In this document: positions 4,334 through 6,243 of the stretch, piece by piece
Position numbering within the stretch: position 1 is the first letter of the stretch
Layout of the letters: each line of letters starts with the position of its first letter
Assembly (NCBI GenBank): GCA_027318675.1
Contig: DAHVOT010000041.1
Span: forward strand, 1 to 6,243
Direction of reading: 5' to 3'
Source: an archaeon
GTDB lineage: Archaea > Nanobdellota > Nanobdellia > Pacearchaeales > GW2011-AR1
DNA: 6,243 nucleotides
Program-made: the position numbers and the translations under genes
The notes under the pieces: model-generated
The model's database searches: none
What the model saw: only the letters and a program-made list of their open reading frames with translations
Told to the model about the DNA's origin: nothing

Positions 4334-6243
4334 TTAGTACTTACTTTCAAAAGGGCCCAAATCAGGAGATAAACCATACCATTCTCTGCAATCTTCTCCA
4401 GGATGTGGACCAGAAGTTGAACAATGATATCCTGAAATTAACATACCTTTGTCAATAAGAACACTTCCAGAATTAAGATGACCAAATGTAATGTTTGTAG
4501 GTAGAGAGCCGTCAGAATTCCTTGGAGATTTTAATTGATTAACATCTAAATTTAAGAAATTATTATTGTTTAAATTGTAAACTTCTTCATAACATGGCCA
4601 ATCATTAATAAGCCTCCAAGTATTATTACTCTCTGTATAAGTCATATAAGAATTACTAAAAGGATAAACTCCATTAGAATAAGCAATATTATTTCTCCAA
4701 ATAGATATTGGGTTTGGGTAATTAACATTACTTGATACAGAAAAACCGTATGGGTTATTATATGCAAGATTGTTATAAATTCTTGCATTTGTTCTCTTAT
4801 AATCAGGATATTCTAATAGGAAAAATCCAACACGAGTATTTTCAGCAGCTATACAATTTGTAACTTTTCTAGAAATAAAACTACTATCGTACAATCCGCC
4901 AGTTTTGAATCCACTTCCATCTCCATCTAAAGCACCATTTTGAAAAGACCAACAATTGTTGAGGATTATTGTTGCAGGGCCACTTGGGTCAAAACCATCA
5001 TCTGAATTGTTCCATGCTCTGCATCCATCCATTATGATTAATGATCCTGCTTCGTCAACTATTTTATATCCGTCTGCTGAACCTCCAAGAGTATTTTCTT
5101 GTTCATTTCTTAAACGCCAATCCCAATTATTATATGCATCGCAATTGATGAAATATATTGTATTATTTGGATAATCTGCATGTTCAGGATGATCGTAGGG
5201 TTCTGTTCCTGGATATCTCCAACCTCCAAAAAATCTAAATGCATTTCCGTCTACATTATGAACAACCATGTTTTCAAATCTCAAATTAGTAGAATCATAT
5301 GCATAAACTCCCCAAGATTCCATATAATCTCTCCATTGCTTAACATTCATAACTGTAATTCCTCTAATATTAATATAATCTGCAGTGTAAAAATAAAATC
5401 CAGTATTATAACTATTAACACTATATGGAGATTGTTCTGGTATGAAATTGATAAAATTGAATATTGGTTTTTCTCCAGGATAATTAAGGTAATTTATTGA
5501 TTTTAAAGGAGTGCCATCAACTCCCCCATTTTCTACATAGGTATTTGTAGGATCCCATACAATTGTAGATTCAGGATAGTATGTTCCACCACGGATATAA
5601 ACACTATCTCCAGGTTGTGCAACTTCAATTGCTTTCTGTAATGTTGCAAACGGACTATTTATTGTTCCAGGATTATTATCATTTCCATTAGTTGCAATAT
5701 AATAAATATTATCGGATGTAATTGTAGTGCAGATATTATTAATACAATCTTCTCCACTTGAACATGTTCCACAATTCACACTGTTTCCACATACTGTTCT
5801 TGTTCCACATTGATATCCTAAAGATGAACATGTATTCGTACATGGATTTTCAATACAAGTTCCATTTGTCTGACAAGTATATCCAGTTGAACAAGTTCCA
5901 CAATTAGTACTTATATTACAAATATTTTGTGTCCCACAATTATATCCAAAAGTAGAACAAGTATCAGCACAATTTTGAGGATTTTGAATACATGTTGAAT
6001 TAGATGCACATGTATATCCAGTTGAACATGTTCCGCAATTTACACTCTTTCCACATACACTATGAATTCCACATCCATATCCTAAAGATGCACATGTATC
6101 AGTACAACTTGGAGTTGTTGAACTCCCTCCACCACCAGAACTTCCTCCGCCCGAAGATGTTTTTTGTTTAATACATTTATAATTTAAACATAAATAACCT
6201 GAATTACATCCACTTCCGCACTGCATCCCACAATCGTTTAATC
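4334..6243 (-). CDS. Cys-rich surface protein with PL9-like beta-helix, paralog of 1-2574 (5' end cut by window)
   Basis: 635 codons plus stop are visible. The Met at 6226 is not the start: it and the residues before it (LNDCG) align with residues 160-165 of the left paralog, so about 160 residues, presumably with the membrane anchor, lie outside. Order, numbered from that Met: end of first Cys module (3-18), Gly/Ser linker (24-36), three eight-Cys modules (41-166), then the beta-helix from Tyr175, opening with the same IATNGNDNNPGT...QPGDSVYIRGGTY pattern. D385, D409, D410, D413 and K441 match the PL9 calcium ligands and catalytic Lys, within SADGYK, NNSDDGFD and GSGFKTGG; the coils (NCDAYNN, GCRAWNN, NCWSFQNG, YNNLAYNN) are even more PL9-like than in the left copy. 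Several N-x-S/T sequons suggest glycosylation outside the cell. The end (VLIDKG...PDLGPFESKY) is complete. Probable role: extracellular lyase of acidic polysaccharide or a binding protein derived from one; the substrate is unknown. Confidence 0.88.
   Translation of the reverse strand, partial: LNDCGMQCGSGCNSGYLCLNYKCIKQKTSSGGGSSGGGGSSTTPSCTDTCASLGYGCGIHSVCGKSVNCGTCSTGYTCASNSTCIQNPQNCADTCSTFGYNCGTQNICNISTNCGTCSTGYTCQTNGTCIENPCTNTCSSLGYQCGTRTVCGNSVNCGTCSSGEDCINNICTTITSDNIYYIATNGNDNNPGTINSPFATLQKAIEVAQPGDSVYIRGGTYYPESTIVWDPTNTYVENGGVDGTPLKSINYLNYPGEKPIFNFINFIPEQSPYSVNSYNTGFYFYTADYINIRGITVMNVKQWRDYMESWGVYAYDSTNLRFENMVVHNVDGNAFRFFGGWRYPGTEPYDHPEHADYPNNTIYFINCDAYNNWDWRLRNEQENTLGGSADGYKIVDEAGSLIIMDGCRAWNNSDDGFDPSGPATIILNNCWSFQNGALDGDGSGFKTGGLYDSSFISRKVTNCIAAENTRVGFFLLEYPDYKRTNARIYNNLAYNNPYGFSVSSNVNYPNPISIWRNNIAYSNGVYPFSNSYMTYTESNNTWRLINDWPCYEEVYNLNNNNFLNLDVNQLKSPRNSDGSLPTNITFGHLNSGSVLIDKGMLISGYHCSTSGPHPGEDCREWYGLSPDLGPFESKY
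4352..4434 (-). repeat. Partner of the 83-bp C-terminal patch at 1-83
   Basis: 74 of 83 bases are identical to 1-83 without gaps. It encodes the C-terminal cap including GYHCSTSGPHP and CREWYG. The gene continues five codons past it to a TAA stop, which predicts where the left gene ends outside the window. Confidence 0.85.
5729..6106 (-). repeat. Three tandem eight-Cys modules in the right surface protein
   Basis: Modules lie at 5990-6106, 5855-5971 and 5729-5842, about 38-39 residues each, with 4-6 residue spacers. Cys spacing is C-x3-C-x6-C-x5-C-x5-C-x2-C-x5-C-x4/5-C around a core such as LGYxCGxxxxCxxSVNCGTCSTGYTC. All 24 Cys are kept, unlike the left paralog. The last module shares an exact 28-bp stretch (5788-5815) with the degenerate module of the left gene (1575-1602), so these two are positional equivalents. 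Confidence 0.85.
6119..6157 (-). other. Gly/Ser linker in the right surface protein
   Basis: Residues 24-36 (from the Met at 6226) are Gly and Ser only, followed directly by TTP and the first full Cys module. Unlike the left paralog there is no acidic run after it. It is probably a flexible hinge between the membrane-proximal part and the Cys stalk. Confidence 0.75.
6171..6243 (-). repeat. Partner of the 73-bp patch at 2027-2099
   Basis: 69 of 73 bases are identical to 2027-2099, right up to the window edge, so the similarity probably continues into the unseen 5' part of this gene. It encodes the end of the membrane-proximal Cys module. Confidence 0.85.

Noticed and set aside
4224..6226. Met codon at 6226 as the true start of the right surface protein
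   Set aside because: The frame stays open to the window edge, and this Met aligns with an internal Met (165) in the left paralog, within a Cys module and without a signal sequence.

Overview
The window is AT-rich and looks like it comes from a small-genome archaeon. The evidence is an archaeal/eukaryotic-type tyrosyl-tRNA synthetase, TATA-like boxes about 26-30 nt upstream of every visible start codon, no Shine-Dalgarno sequence before any of them (leaderless mRNAs), very short intergenic gaps, and large Cys-rich membrane-anchored surface proteins of a kind common in DPANN genomes (Woesearchaeota/Pacearchaeota-like). The DPANN placement is an inference and is not proven by the sequence.

Layout, left to right. 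(1) Positions 1-2574, minus strand: a very large surface protein with its 3' end just outside the window. It has an N-terminal membrane anchor, a small beta-rich domain, Cys-rich modules separated by a Gly/Ser linker, and a right-handed beta-helix. The beta-helix carries the residue pattern of family 9 pectate lyases (PL9). (2) 2605-2922, minus: a stand-alone catalytic/DNA-binding domain of O6-alkylguanine-DNA alkyltransferase. (3) 2964-4034, plus: tyrosyl-tRNA synthetase, divergent from the alkyltransferase across a 41-bp shared promoter. (4) 4043-4249, minus: a 68-residue coiled-coil protein of unknown function, convergent with the synthetase. (5) 4334-6243, minus: a second, paralogous beta-helix surface protein with its 5' end outside the window. 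No stretch without a gene exceeds 84 bp.

The two housekeeping-type genes (DNA repair, translation) and the small gene sit between two same-strand paralogs of the surface protein. Both paralogs keep all five residues that form the Ca2+ site and catalytic base in PL9 enzymes, so they may be active lyases on surface or environmental acidic polysaccharides, or adhesins derived from such lyases. They are nearly identical at the DNA level in short patches (linker/first Cys module and C-terminus) but divergent between them, which suggests duplication with cassette-like exchange. The paralog pair, with its eroding disulfide modules, is the most unusual content of the window.
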